A DNA stretch of 64,000 nt, from the NCBI GenBank assembly GCA_029213045.1, contig JARGPN010000016.1, positions 1-64,000 on the forward strand, in the 5' to 3' direction. Positions 1 to 8,382 of the stretch are shown in pieces. Every line of letters begins with the position of its first letter. The first letter of the stretch is position 1. The stretch is from Alcanivoracaceae bacterium. GTDB lineage: Bacteria; Pseudomonadota; Gammaproteobacteria; Pseudomonadales; Alcanivoracaceae. A model generated the notes under the pieces. That model did not search any database and had not been told where the DNA came from. It saw nothing but the letters and a program-made list of their open reading frames with translations. A program made the translations under genes and the position numbers.

Positions 1-118
1 CGAATATTTCGTAGTTTCGCTCAGCTATAATTCCAACTTTAACGACTTCAAACCATATATCTTCATCTGATTTGTCAATTGTGTTTATTTCAATATAGCC
101 GTTTACATCAGTTCCCAT
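1..118 (-). CDS. Partial unknown protein, N-terminal 39 residues, cut by the left edge
   Basis: The minus strand is open from an ATG at 118-116 to the window edge, giving 39 codons that begin MGTDVNGYIEI and end near AERNYEIF. The start (M-G-T-D-x-N/H-G-x-I-E) and the R-N-Y-E-x-F stretch recall, from memory, small uncharacterised bacterial proteins that open MGTD(I/L)xG. No function is assigned. The DNA is much more AT-rich than the genes to the right, which may mean recent acquisition. The ribosome site is weak (GAG about 10 bases upstream). It could be a chance open frame, but the amino-acid composition looks protein-like. Confidence 0.5.
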   Translation of the reverse strand, partial: MGTDVNGYIEINTIDKSDEDIWFEVVKVGIIAERNYEIF

Positions 119-402
119 CTCTATACTCGATTACATTTAACAGTGATTATATAGCCGTCTTCTATAACGACATTTATATAGCCAGCCGTCTAATTCCACG
201 ACGTTTTTTCACGCTAGTTTTATTCTCAAGCATTTCAGCCAGTTGCCGATGCACTTTCGTTCTACGTCTATATAACACGCAGACATAGAGTGAAGGCAAG
301 CTAGCGCTTGCTTATGTCCTGAAATATCAAAACGCCATTATTCTTGTGTGCTGCACGGTTTTTCTGGGTTTGTGCTTTCATATTCCGATTTTGATTACGC
401 AT
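119..402. other. AT-rich non-coding stretch with short TATATAGCC repeats
   Basis: I see no convincing gene here. The element (A/T)ATATAGCCGT or a close variant occurs near 93, 149 and 175. On the minus strand these read GACGGCTATATAAT-like and could supply -10 boxes for the leftward gene. A short inverted repeat GCAAGC-TAGC-GCTTGC lies near 294-310. Its function is unknown. Confidence 0.35.
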
Positions 403-434
403 AAAAAAAGCGCCGATATACGGCGCTTTTTTTA
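403..434 (-). terminator. Rho-independent terminator after the first acyl-CoA dehydrogenase
   Basis: A GC stem (AGCGCCG / CGGCGCT) with a short ATATA loop is flanked by A7 on one side and T7 on the other, so it can work in both directions. It sits 20 bases beyond the stop of the leftward acyl-CoA dehydrogenase. Confidence 0.85.
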
Positions 435-454
435 TTTCGACATGTCGATGTTGC

Positions 455-2233
455 TTAGAACGCGTCGGCGTCTAGCGCCATGATGTTGTCGCTGCCGGCG
501 CGTAGTTGCTCTGCGAGGGCGTTGGCGCGTGGCAATAGACGTTCAAAATAGAAGCGTCCGGTGATGAGCTTGGCTTTTTGCAGTGGCTGGTCGGCATTGC
601 GGGCGGCCACTTCCATCATGCGCGCCCACATCCAGGCGTAGATGACGTAGCCGAAGATATCCAGGTATTCCATGGCCAGTGCGTTGGTGGCGTTGGCGTT
701 TTTGCCGGACTGTTCGAGTAGCTCTGTGGTGATGTTGTCGAGCAGGTCGAAGGCTTGTCCGAGTTTATCGGCGAAGGGTGCCACGCCGTCTTTGCTGGCG
801 TTGTCGCTGAGCCATGCGCGGGCATCTTGCAAGAAGGCTTGCACGGATTTGCCGCCGTTGCGCACGACTTTACGGCCAGCTAAGTCGAGCGCTTGGATGC
901 CGTTGGTGCCTTCGTAGATTTGCGCGATGCGCACGTCACGAACGTATTGCTCCATGCCCCATTCGCGAATATAGCCGTGGCCACCGAAGACTTGCTGGCC
1001 GAGTACGCATGCTTCTAGGCCGCGATCGGTGAAGAAGGATTTTGCGACGGGCGTTAGCAGGGCTACGCGATCGCCTGCTTTTTTCTTGGCGTCTGCGTCG
1101 GCGCTGAATTTGGATACGTCGAGTTGCAGGCCGAGGTAGCCCGCTAGCGCGCGGCCACCTTCGTTGAGTGCGCGCATGGTTAATAGCATGCGGCGCACGT
1201 CGCCGTGATGAATAATGGGGTCGGCGTTGGCGTCTGGGTTTTTCACGCCGTCAGAGGATCGACCTTGTAGGCGATCTTTTGCGTAGGCGGCGGCGCTTTG
1301 GTAGCTCGCATCACCTGTGCCGGTGCCTTGCAGGCCGATGGACACGCGCTCGTAGTTCATCATGGTGAACATGCACGCCAAACCTTCGTTGGCGTTACCG
1401 ACTAACCAGCCTTTGGCGTCGTCGAAGTTCAACACGCAAGTGGCGGAGCCTTTAATACCCATTTTGTGTTCGATGGAACCACAGGTTACGCCGTTGGCGC
1501 CGCCGAGTGAGTTGTCTTCGTTGACGTGGAATTTCGGCACAAGGAAAAGCGAGATGCCTTTTGAACCAGCCGGTGCGTCTGGCAGTTTTGCTAACACCAA
1601 ATGAATGATGTTGTCGGTGAGGTCGTGATCACCGCCGGTGATGAAAATTTTGGTGCCGGAAATTTGGTATGAGCCGTCGTCATTGGGCACGGCTTTACTG
1701 CGCATAATGCCTAGGTCGGTGCCGCAGTGTGGTTCGGTTAGACACATGGTGCCCGCCCACTCGCCAGCATAGATTTTTGGCAAAAACTTTTGTTTGAGCT
1801 CTTCCGATGCGTGCGCATCAATGGCAAGGCTTGCGCCATTCGACAGCAGGGAATACAACGCAAACGAACTGTTGGCGGCGTGCATCATTTCTTCGAACAA
1901 CACGGCCAACCCTTTGGGCATGCCTTGGCCGCCATATTCTGGGTTACCAGACAATGATGTCCAGCCGTTTTCTGCGAAGGTTTTAAAGGCTTCTTTAAAG
2001 CCTGTTGGCGTGGTGACAACGCCGTCGTTCCACTGGCAGCCTTCTTCGTCGCCGCTACGGTTTAGCGGGAACATTAGGCCTTCTACCATTTTGCCTGCTT
2101 CTTCGAGAATGGCGTCGGCAAGGTCCACGGTGACTTCTTCAGTGGCTGGCATGGCCGCCCACACTTTTTCTGCTTCAAATACTTCGTGCAGAACGAAACG
2201 CATATCGTCTAAAGGGGCTTTATAAGTGGCCAT
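455..2233 (-). CDS. Acyl-CoA dehydrogenase, DmdC/FadE-like with extended C-terminus
   Basis: A 592-residue flavoprotein of the acyl-CoA dehydrogenase superfamily, which performs FAD-dependent alpha,beta-oxidation of an acyl-CoA thioester. The order is an N-terminal helical domain (about 40-160), a middle beta domain with the MCLTEPHCGTDLG FAD/substrate motif (about 163-175), a C-terminal helical domain containing IYEGTNGIQ, whose Glu is the usual catalytic base, and an extra C-terminal helical extension (about 470-590) as in DmdC-type enzymes. The length suits that subfamily. It is a paralogue of the next gene upstream, separated by a terminator and its own PsrA-like box, so it is probably transcribed on its own. 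Substrate is unknown: medium or long acyl-CoA, or 3-methylmercaptopropionyl-CoA. Confidence 0.93.
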   Translation of the reverse strand: MATYKAPLDDMRFVLHEVFEAEKVWAAMPATEEVTVDLADAILEEAGKMVEGLMFPLNRSGDEEGCQWNDGVVTTPTGFKEAFKTFAENGWTSLSGNPEYGGQGMPKGLAVLFEEMMHAANSSFALYSLLSNGASLAIDAHASEELKQKFLPKIYAGEWAGTMCLTEPHCGTDLGIMRSKAVPNDDGSYQISGTKIFITGGDHDLTDNIIHLVLAKLPDAPAGSKGISLFLVPKFHVNEDNSLGGANGVTCGSIEHKMGIKGSATCVLNFDDAKGWLVGNANEGLACMFTMMNYERVSIGLQGTGTGDASYQSAAAYAKDRLQGRSSDGVKNPDANADPIIHHGDVRRMLLTMRALNEGGRALAGYLGLQLDVSKFSADADAKKKAGDRVALLTPVAKSFFTDRGLEACVLGQQVFGGHGYIREWGMEQYVRDVRIAQIYEGTNGIQALDLAGRKVVRNGGKSVQAFLQDARAWLSDNASKDGVAPFADKLGQAFDLLDNITTELLEQSGKNANATNALAMEYLDIFGYVIYAWMWARMMEVAARNADQPLQKAKLITGRFYFERLLPRANALAEQLRAGSDNIMALDADAF

Positions 2234-2303
2234 GTCTTTCTCCCGAAAATCTGTCAGATATCGCCCACCGTCGCGGCGGCGAATTACTAAGAAGTTACTG
2301 ATT

Positions 2304-2317
2304 CAAACAAGCGTTTA
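2304..2317 (-). promoter_or_regulatory. PsrA-like operator (CAAAC-N4-GTTTA)
   Basis: The sequence CAAACAAGCGTTTA lies about 70 bases upstream of the acyl-CoA dehydrogenase start at 2233. It matches the C/GAAAC-N2-4-GTTTG/C pattern known for the fatty-acid-responsive repressor PsrA of Pseudomonas, with one mismatch in the right arm. A perfect form occurs before the paralogue (4310-4325), which makes chance less likely. Confidence 0.55.
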
Positions 2318-2338
2318 TAACGCAGCATTCTGAAACAA

Positions 2339-2364
2339 CAATGCCCACCAAAGGGCGGGCATTG
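2339..2364 (-). terminator. Terminator between the two acyl-CoA dehydrogenase genes
   Basis: The stem CAATGCCC / GGGCATTG is extended by CC-GG pairs around an AAA loop. On the minus strand it is followed by a T-rich TTGTTTC tract. It lies 27 bases past the stop of the upstream acyl-CoA dehydrogenase. Confidence 0.7.
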
Positions 2365-2390
2365 TCTAGCAGTACAACATTGATGAAGAT

Positions 2391-4187
2391 TTAGAACGCG
2401 AAGTGTTCTGCGTCTAACTCCATCAAACACTCAAGACCGCCTTCCAAGCACGCTTTGTGGCTGATGGTGCGTGGCAACAAGCGTTTGAAGTAGAAGTTTG
2501 CAGTGGTGATTTTCGCTTTGTAGAACGCGTCGTCGCCAGTGCCTTCTGCGATTTTGTCTTGTGCCGTTTTTGCCATCAACGCCCACAGGTAACCCATGGT
2601 GACGTAGCCGGAGTACATCAAGTAATCCACTGCGGCAGCGCCTGCGTTTTCTGGGTTCTGCATGGCTTTCATGCCAATCGCCATGGTCATCTCGCCCCAC
2701 TCTTTATTGAGTTTCACGAGCGGCTCAACGAAATCTTTCATTGTTTCGTTGTCGGCATTGTCTTCGCAGAACTTGTGCATGATTTTCGTGAACTTACGCA
2801 GAGCAGCGCCTTGCGTTTGCAACACTTTACGGCCCAATAAGTCGAGCGCCTGAATGCCAGTGGTGCCTTCGTACAAAGTAGAAATACGTGCGTCACGTAC
2901 GTTCTGCTCCATGCCCCACTCACGAATAAAGCCGTGACCACCGTAAATTTGAACGCCGTGGTTAGCCGCTTCCAAACCGACTTCGGTCAAAAATGCTTTC
3001 GCGATAGGCGTGATAAACGCCATCAGTTCGTCAGCTTCTTTACGCTCTTCTTCGGTTTTGCCGAGTTTCACGGTGTCGCCCAACATGGAGGCGAAATACA
3101 CCATTGCACGACCGCCTTCTGCAAACGCTTTTGACGTGAGCAACATGCGACGTACATCTGGGTGCACAATAATGGGATCCGCTGGGCCGTCTGGATTTTT
3201 TGGACCAGACAAGGCGCGCATAGCAAGACGATCTTTGGCGTATGCCAAGCCACCTTGGAAACCCATTTCAGCGTGTGATACACCCTGAATCGCGGTGCCG
3301 ATACGTGCAAAGTTCATAAAGGTGAACATGCAGTTCAGGCCGCGGTTTTCTGGGCCGATCAAATAACCGGTCGCACCGTCGAAGTTCATGACGCAAGTTG
3401 CAGACGCTTTGATACCCATTTTGTGTTCGATAGAACCACAGGTCACGCCATTGCGCTCGCCCAGTGAACCGTCTTCGTTAACGATAAACTTAGGCACGAT
3501 GAACAACGAAATACCTTTGGTGCCCGCAGGCGCGCCAGGCAAACGTGCTAGCACGATGTGAATAATGTTTTCTGCCATGTCGTGTTCGCCGGCAGAAATA
3601 AAGATTTTAGTACCGGAGATGCTGTACGAACCGTCAGCTTGTGGCTCTGCTTTGGTTTTCAACAAACCTAAGTCGGAACCGCAGTGCGATTCGGTCAAGC
3701 ACATGGTGCCTGTCCATACGCCGCTGATCAGTTTTGGCAGGTAGGTGTTTTGCTGCTGCTCTGTACCGTGCTCTTCAACGGTGGCAATCGCGCCGTGTGA
3801 AAGGCCAGGATACATAGACCATGACCAGTTTGCGGTGCCGGTCATTTCAGAAATAGCGATGCCCGCAGAACCCGGCAAGCCTTGGCCGCCAAATTCTTCG
3901 TGGCCGCCCATGGAGGGCCAGCCTGCTTCTACATATTTCGTGTAGGCTTCTTTAAACCCTTTAGGCGTAGTAACGACGCCATTGTCGAAGCCGCAGCCTT
4001 CTTCGTCGCCAGAGCGATTCAGTGGCGCCAATTCGTTTTCAGAAAACTTCGCGCCTTCTTCCAAGAAAGCATTGACCAGTTCGCTGTTCACTTCTTCCAA
4101 GCCAAGCTTTTGATAATGCTCGTCTAGGTTGAAAACTTCGTTTAGCACAAAGCGCATATCGCGCACAGGGGCCTTGTACTCAGCCAT
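2391..4187 (-). CDS. Acyl-CoA dehydrogenase, DmdC/FadE-like paralogue
   Basis: A 598-residue FAD-dependent acyl-CoA dehydrogenase, closely related to the 455-2233 product along its whole length. It has the same MCLTESHCGSDLG middle-domain motif, the LYEGTTGIQALDLLGRK segment carrying the likely catalytic Glu, and the C-terminal extension of DmdC-type enzymes. The start has a good ribosome site (GGGAGGTAGTCACC before ATG). The upstream region shared with the divergent Trm112 gene contains a perfect PsrA-like palindrome, so induction by fatty acids is a reasonable inference. The tandem arrangement suggests a duplication with split chain-length preference. Confidence 0.94.
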   Translation of the reverse strand: MAEYKAPVRDMRFVLNEVFNLDEHYQKLGLEEVNSELVNAFLEEGAKFSENELAPLNRSGDEEGCGFDNGVVTTPKGFKEAYTKYVEAGWPSMGGHEEFGGQGLPGSAGIAISEMTGTANWSWSMYPGLSHGAIATVEEHGTEQQQNTYLPKLISGVWTGTMCLTESHCGSDLGLLKTKAEPQADGSYSISGTKIFISAGEHDMAENIIHIVLARLPGAPAGTKGISLFIVPKFIVNEDGSLGERNGVTCGSIEHKMGIKASATCVMNFDGATGYLIGPENRGLNCMFTFMNFARIGTAIQGVSHAEMGFQGGLAYAKDRLAMRALSGPKNPDGPADPIIVHPDVRRMLLTSKAFAEGGRAMVYFASMLGDTVKLGKTEEERKEADELMAFITPIAKAFLTEVGLEAANHGVQIYGGHGFIREWGMEQNVRDARISTLYEGTTGIQALDLLGRKVLQTQGAALRKFTKIMHKFCEDNADNETMKDFVEPLVKLNKEWGEMTMAIGMKAMQNPENAGAAAVDYLMYSGYVTMGYLWALMAKTAQDKIAEGTGDDAFYKAKITTANFYFKRLLPRTISHKACLEGGLECLMELDAEHFAF

Positions 4188-4309
4188 GGTGACTACCTCC
4201 CAGGATGTTTAATCGAGACCGGCCGGTCATTTTTTGAGCGGTCGGATTTCGGGGAAACCATACTACCGCCGACCCCACTAAACTCCCAGCAGCTTGTGTG
4301 ACCACAGGG

Positions 4310-4325
4310 TCAAACGACCGTTTGA
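4310..4325. promoter_or_regulatory. Perfect 16-bp palindrome, PsrA-like operator
   Basis: TCAAACG-AC-CGTTTGA is a perfect inverted repeat holding CAAAC-GACC-GTTTG, which fits the PsrA consensus. It lies 123 bases upstream of the acyl-CoA dehydrogenase (4187) and 62 bases upstream of the Trm112 start (4387), so it could act on either. A second perfect palindrome, GACCGGCCGGTC, lies at 4217-4228, close to the dehydrogenase start. Confidence 0.6.
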
Positions 4326-4386
4326 ATTCGGACACTCTCGCGCCTCCATGGCATACTTACCGGTAATTCATTAAGGAAGTTTGACT

Positions 4387-4575
4387 ATGCTAGACCGCGA
4401 ACTGCTGGATATCCTTGTCTGCCCTGTCAGCAAGACGCCATTGATTTACCGCGAAGACACTAACGAGCTGATTAGCAAGGCGAGCGGTATCGCATTCCCT
4501 GTTCGTGACGGCATTCCAGTGCTATTGGAAGAAGAAGCGCGACACCTCTCGGACGACGAAATTAAGCAACTGTGA
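4387..4575 (+). CDS. Trm112 family protein (YcaR-like)
   Basis: A 62-residue protein beginning [16 protein letters not shown], with the typical D-I-L-V-C-P-V-x-K-x-P-L opening and a C-terminal [15 protein letters not shown] segment. Trm112/UPF0434 proteins are small zinc-ribbon-like folds; eukaryotic ones activate methyltransferases, while the bacterial role is unclear. Only one of the usual cysteines is present. ATG 4387 is preferred over the in-frame TTG at 4381 because AAGGA at 4373 is correctly spaced. Its stop overlaps the GTG start of pldA (GTGA), so the two are coupled. Confidence 0.88.
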   Translation: MLDRELLDILVCPVSKTPLIYREDTNELISKASGIAFPVRDGIPVLLEEEARHLSDDEIKQL

Positions 4576-5702
4576 GACCTGCCGCGCTAGCGCCTTTCGC
4601 TTTCGCCGCGCTGCTCGGCGCGCTCAGCATTTCTGCGTTGGCGGAAGACGCTGTGTCGAACGCAGAAAAGCTGGCTTCGCCTGACAATAGCCAAGACACC
4701 ACACAAGATGACGCGCTTGCGAGCGACGATAAACAGAAGACTGATGAAGTCCCGGCATCCGGTTCTGATGACAAAGCGTTGCAGGCGCGGGACATTTGCC
4801 TAGCCAATTCTGTGAGGGAAGCGCCTCCGGGCACTAGCGTGGAAAAACTGAAAAGCTGGTGTGAAGACAGCAACATGAGCGGCACGGAAAGAAATCGCGA
4901 AGCATTGCGCGCCCGCTATGCATTAGAAGAATTTACGCAATACAACCCGTTTGTCATGACGCCGCACCGTCGCAATTATATTTTGCCGTACAGCTATTGG
5001 GACAATCCAAAGTGGAATGATCCTGAAAGAGATGACGCGGCGCCGGTGGACTATAACGAGGCGAAGTTTCAAATTTCGATTAAAGTACCGATTGCTGACG
5101 ATATTCTTGGCGGGAGCACGCTTTACGGTGCCTTTACCATGGTTTCCTTTTGGCAGCTTTATAACGCCGATGCGTCAAAACCGTTCCGTGAAACCAATTA
5201 CGAGCCGGAAATATTTCTTTCTCAGCCTGTGAATTGGCAGTTCGGGCCTATCGATAGCGAGCTTCTCGCCCTAGGGATTGTGCATCAATCAAACGGGCAA
5301 GATGTGCCGGTGTCACGAAGCTGGAACAGGCTCTTTCTAACGTATATTTTTCGTTCGGGCTCGTATTACTACTCACTTAAGCCGTGGTGGCGAATTCCGG
5401 AAAAAGAAAAAAAGTCGCCGCTGGAAAGAAACGGGGATGACAACCCTGATATCGAAGATTACCTAGGCCATTTTGAACTGAGCATTGCGCGTCCTTTCTC
5501 AAACCACGTGGCTGAAATCTTACTGCGTAATAACTTTAAAGGTGACAACAAAGGGGCTGTGCAACTCGACTACACCTTCCCCTTGAGCAATCGTTTTAAA
5601 GGGATTTTTCAGGCATTTACCGGTTATGGCGACTCGCTGATTAATTACAATGATTATGAGAATCGCTTTTCGATTGGTATTTTGCTGACTGACACGTTGT
5701 AG
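4572..5702 (+). CDS. pldA: Outer-membrane phospholipase A1 (OMPLA)
   Basis: A 376-residue protein with a signal peptide (cleavage after about residue 25, ALA-ED), a low-complexity acidic stretch, and a 12-strand OMPLA barrel. The catalytic triad is visible: His238 and Ser240 in VHQSNGQ, and Asn252 in SRSWNR. It hydrolyses phospholipids in the outer leaflet as a calcium-dependent dimer, contributing to lipid asymmetry. It starts at a GTG overlapping the Trm112 stop, so expression probably depends on translation of that gene. The N-terminal linker (residues 26-100) is longer than in the E. coli enzyme. Confidence 0.93.
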   Translation: MRPAALAPFAFAALLGALSISALAEDAVSNAEKLASPDNSQDTTQDDALASDDKQKTDEVPASGSDDKALQARDICLANSVREAPPGTSVEKLKSWCEDSNMSGTERNREALRARYALEEFTQYNPFVMTPHRRNYILPYSYWDNPKWNDPERDDAAPVDYNEAKFQISIKVPIADDILGGSTLYGAFTMVSFWQLYNADASKPFRETNYEPEIFLSQPVNWQFGPIDSELLALGIVHQSNGQDVPVSRSWNRLFLTYIFRSGSYYYSLKPWWRIPEKEKKSPLERNGDDNPDIEDYLGHFELSIARPFSNHVAEILLRNNFKGDNKGAVQLDYTFPLSNRFKGIFQAFTGYGDSLINYNDYENRFSIGILLTDTL

Positions 5703-5724
5703 CGAATTTTCGAGTAGCTCGAGG

Positions 5725-6858
5725 TTAATACCACGCGGTAAAGACCAGCTGAGTCACCGTTGCTTTAAAAGCATATAAGGGTTCGGTGCCGGGGACAGGC
5801 ACTGATACGCGAAGGTCGCGGAAGTTGTCGTAATTAAAACTGTAGCGATCGACGGCAACGCGAAACCCAAGGCGATCGAGATATTTGGCTCTATCTTTGA
5901 AGAACTCCCAATTAGCCGCTAGGCCGTAGGAGCTGGAATTAAACTTGCTCATTTCTTTGTCGCGGGCGAGAAAGTTTTGTGCATTTTGGAACGGAAACAA
6001 GTCAGCGTAAAAATCCGCCTCTGTCTGAGAATATTGACGATAATTGACTTCTAACTCGACGCCATTTTTTAGTGGATGGATATAATCCAGCCCCCAATCC
6101 GACGCCTCAATTCCCCAGCTATCCGCAAAACGCCGATATTCCACGTGCACCGCAGACTCCCATGGCAAGTAATACCCCGCGCGCAGCGCGGTTGCCTCAC
6201 TGGTGCGGGTGTTGGGATAAATTTCTGATTGATACCCATATCCTTTAGCTTGTGCGTTGTCGACATAGCGCACGGAGCGATAGGGGTTATTGAGAAATCC
6301 TTCGTCGGAAATAAACTCGTGGCTTAACGACATGAGCATATTTTTGGTAATGACCTGCGTGATGCCGAAGCGGAAATGCTGGCGCATTGCAGCTTCTTCA
6401 AACAAGGCGTCACCAGTACGCCGGACGGTGTCGTCGCCGCGCGCATAGCCAAAGCTGAGTGTTGTTAAGTCTCCGAAAAAATCTTGGCTCGCGCCAAAAT
6501 TAAATGCTTTAGCGTCGTAATCATTTTCAACGCTAGTGGTGTAGCCGATGGAATAAATGGCTTTGCCGGCGAGATAATCCATGCCGACGGATTTTTCTTT
6601 GCGTTCTTCTTTGTAGGGGCTTGCGGTGGTGACGACATCGACGGAGGCGGACGAAACTTTATCGACGTAATAATTTGCACTAAGAGACACTCGCCCTGCT
6701 ACGCCTTTACGCACCAATACCGATGGACCTTGAATTTCCATACCGCCGCCTTCATAGCGATGGTACAGCACATCGGCTCGATCTTCGGGCAGCACCGCCG
6801 CGTGCAGTGATGCCTGAAGTGACGCCACTACAACGGTGAGTAAAAAAGCGAAGCGCAT
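5725..6858 (-). CDS. DUF3570 outer-membrane beta-barrel protein
   Basis: About 377 residues with a signal peptide (MRFAFLLTVVVASLQASLHA) followed by alternating amphipathic strands ending in an aromatic residue (FTAWY), as expected for an outer-membrane barrel. The opening VLPEDRADVLYHRYEGGGM and the overall pattern match DUF3570. I chose ATG 6858 because TAATG couples it to the preceding DUF4266 stop; ATG 6867 is an alternative. DUF3570 and DUF4266 proteins commonly sit beside ApbE and TlpA-like proteins. ApbE is present in this window at 17536, separated by the haem-protein genes. Its role is unknown. Confidence 0.85.
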   Translation of the reverse strand: MRFAFLLTVVVASLQASLHAAVLPEDRADVLYHRYEGGGMEIQGPSVLVRKGVAGRVSLSANYYVDKVSSASVDVVTTASPYKEERKEKSVGMDYLAGKAIYSIGYTTSVENDYDAKAFNFGASQDFFGDLTTLSFGYARGDDTVRRTGDALFEEAAMRQHFRFGITQVITKNMLMSLSHEFISDEGFLNNPYRSVRYVDNAQAKGYGYQSEIYPNTRTSEATALRAGYYLPWESAVHVEYRRFADSWGIEASDWGLDYIHPLKNGVELEVNYRQYSQTEADFYADLFPFQNAQNFLARDKEMSKFNSSSYGLAANWEFFKDRAKYLDRLGFRVAVDRYSFNYDNFRDLRVSVPVPGTEPLYAFKATVTQLVFTAWY

Positions 6859-7073
6859 TAGTTGCATCCGCAACCGCCCCCTGCTCCGCCTTCCGCACCG
6901 CGTGCACCTTCACGGGCTTGGTGAACGTGGTGAATATAAGCGGTTGATGCCGGGCTGCGATTTAAATTCATCACCGGTTCAGCAAGACGGGCGCGCTCGT
7001 AGGGTTTGACCCACGGTTTAATAGTGCAGCCGCACGCGAGAACACAAATTGTCATGATGAATGCGATTTTCAT
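6858..7073 (-). CDS. DUF4266 small lipoprotein
   Basis: A 71-residue lipoprotein. Its signal MKIAFIMTICVLACGC has a lipobox with the acylated Cys near residue 14-16, followed by KPWVKPYERARLAEPVM and a glycine-rich tail ending GGGCGCN. The ERA.LA.P.M core and the Cys-containing tail are typical of DUF4266. The start at 7073 puts the lipobox in register; an upstream frame to 7094 exists but lacks a better ribosome site. It lies 37 bases after the TlpA-like gene and overlaps the DUF3570 start by one base. Function is unknown; the Cys tail could interact with the TlpA-like partner. Confidence 0.85.
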   Translation of the reverse strand: MKIAFIMTICVLACGCTIKPWVKPYERARLAEPVMNLNRSPASTAYIHHVHQAREGARGAEGGAGGGCGCN

Positions 7074-7110
7074 TTTTAGCCCTGCTTTGACCAATGAGAT
7101 GTTAGCGTTT

Positions 7111-7605
7111 TTATTCTAAAACTAACGCCTTCACTTGCTCGTCGTAATGTTTCTCGTAGCCGGGTTTGTAGCCACGGTGTAGATAACGCATGTTACCGTC
7201 GCGGTCGACCAAGATAGTGCTTGGCATGGCATCGACGTCGTACAGTTCTGTCACACTGCTGGTTGGGTCATACAGCACGGGGAATGTGACGGGAATTTGG
7301 GTGAGCAGTTTGTCGGCGGCTTCCTTTTTTTCGTCGACGTTTACGCCGAGAAGAGTGAAGCCGTAATCTTTGTATTCTTTGTAGATGGCATCGAGTAGAG
7401 GCAGCTCTTGACGGCAAGGACCGCACCACGAGGCCCAGAAGTTGATCATAACCACTTCGCCGCGCAGCTCGGATAATTTTACATTGCTGCCGTCGGTTGA
7501 TTTTAGGGTGAAGTCTTTTGCTGGGCCGCTTACTTCGGCAGCGGATAACCAGCCACTCAGAAATAATGATGCGATAAACAGCCAAGATAGTTTTTTATTT
7601 TTCAT
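7111..7605 (-). CDS. TlpA-like periplasmic thiol-disulfide oxidoreductase
   Basis: A 164-residue thioredoxin-fold protein exported by a signal peptide ending WLSAA. The active site WASWCGPCRQE (about residues 62-72) has the TlpA/ResA-type WCGPC motif, and the cis-Pro loop is MPSTILVD. Such proteins keep cysteines reduced, often for cytochrome c maturation. That suits a cluster with several CxxCH proteins and a Cys-tailed DUF4266 protein. The start at 7605 follows a GGGAGAAAGTA ribosome site. It is separated from the upstream beta-barrel gene by a REP pair. Confidence 0.93.
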   Translation of the reverse strand: MKNKKLSWLFIASLFLSGWLSAAEVSGPAKDFTLKSTDGSNVKLSELRGEVVMINFWASWCGPCRQELPLLDAIYKEYKDYGFTLLGVNVDEKKEAADKLLTQIPVTFPVLYDPTSSVTELYDVDAMPSTILVDRDGNMRYLHRGYKPGYEKHYDEQVKALVLE

Positions 7606-7659
7606 TACTTTCTCCCGATGTAATTTTTTCATTCTTTGTATCTGTGTTCTTGTCTCTTA

Positions 7660-7725
7660 CGGGAGCTTGCTTGCAAGCGATTCGGCACTGAGCCAGGCAG
7701 TATCGCTCGCAGGCAAGCTCCTACA
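7660..7725. repeat. REP palindrome pair (Pseudomonas-like)
   Basis: Two inverted copies of a REP unit: CGGGAGCTTGCTTGCAAGCGA at 7660-7680 and the reverse form ATCGCTCGCAGGCAAGCTCC at 7702-7721. The core GGAGCTTGCxTGCAAGCGAT recurs at 38.2 kb and 61.3 kb. The pair lies in the gap between the beta-barrel and TlpA genes, which are on the same strand. Confidence 0.85.
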
Positions 7726-7728
7726 TTT

Positions 7729-8382
7729 TTAAAAGAATCCGCTGACGCCTAGGGTCCAAGCTAGATTCTGTGTAATTTGGTTTTCGCCGAATGTGTCTAT
7801 TTCATAAATATAGTCGCGCATTTCTAATCGCATGCTTAGCCAGTCGGTGAGCAGTATGCGATAGCCTGTGGCAACGTTGACGGTGAAATGGTTGTCTCCG
7901 CCGAAATCGGTGCTGCCGGCACCGCCTGCTAAGTACAGGCCTGTGTTATAGGCGCGACCACTGCCCAAAAACGCTTCGCCGGGCAAAATTTGGTAAGCAA
8001 TGTCGAAATGCCAGGTAGTCAATTTTCGGTCGTCGTCTTGCAACAAACTCACACCTGCATTGAGCTTTTCGAAATTGGTTTGTCCGCCTTCGGCAAAAGC
8101 GATTGTTGCCTCAAAGGAGATATCTTCCGACACATGATACGACGCGCGCGCGCCTACCAAGGTATCGACACCAAAATCTTCAATGCTGATCAATCCTGCG
8201 AACGCACCAATTTCAAAATTTTCTGCATCAATTTGCGCTTCTTTTACACGGCGACGCTCGATACGCGGATCAATGACCGCTTCTTCACCCGCAGAAATAT
8301 CCGCAGGCGCTTTTGCCAGCAGCGGCTCGCCTGCGAACAACACAGGAACAATTAAAACAGTACGCCAAATCCAGCTCGCCAT
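7729..8382 (-). CDS. Outer-membrane beta-barrel domain protein
   Basis: A 217-residue protein with a signal peptide (to about residue 23), a short charged region (IDPRIERRRVKEAQIDAENFEIG), and then a small beta-barrel of alternating strands ending GVSGFF, the classic C-terminal Phe for BAM insertion. It resembles the general outer-membrane beta-barrel domain family. Its start overlaps the preceding SH3-barrel gene by 31 bases, so the two are co-translated. The charged linker before the barrel is also seen in families linked to gliding or envelope machines, but no function follows from the sequence. Confidence 0.78.
   Translation of the reverse strand: MASWIWRTVLIVPVLFAGEPLLAKAPADISAGEEAVIDPRIERRRVKEAQIDAENFEIGAFAGLISIEDFGVDTLVGARASYHVSEDISFEATIAFAEGGQTNFEKLNAGVSLLQDDDRKLTTWHFDIAYQILPGEAFLGSGRAYNTGLYLAGGAGSTDFGGDNHFTVNVATGYRILLTDWLSMRLEMRDYIYEIDTFGENQITQNLAWTLGVSGFF

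Noticed and set aside
79..288. 69-codon plus-strand open frame at the left edge
   Set aside because: It is antisense to the better protein-like frame at 1-118, lacks a ribosome site and has a composition typical of AT-rich non-coding DNA.
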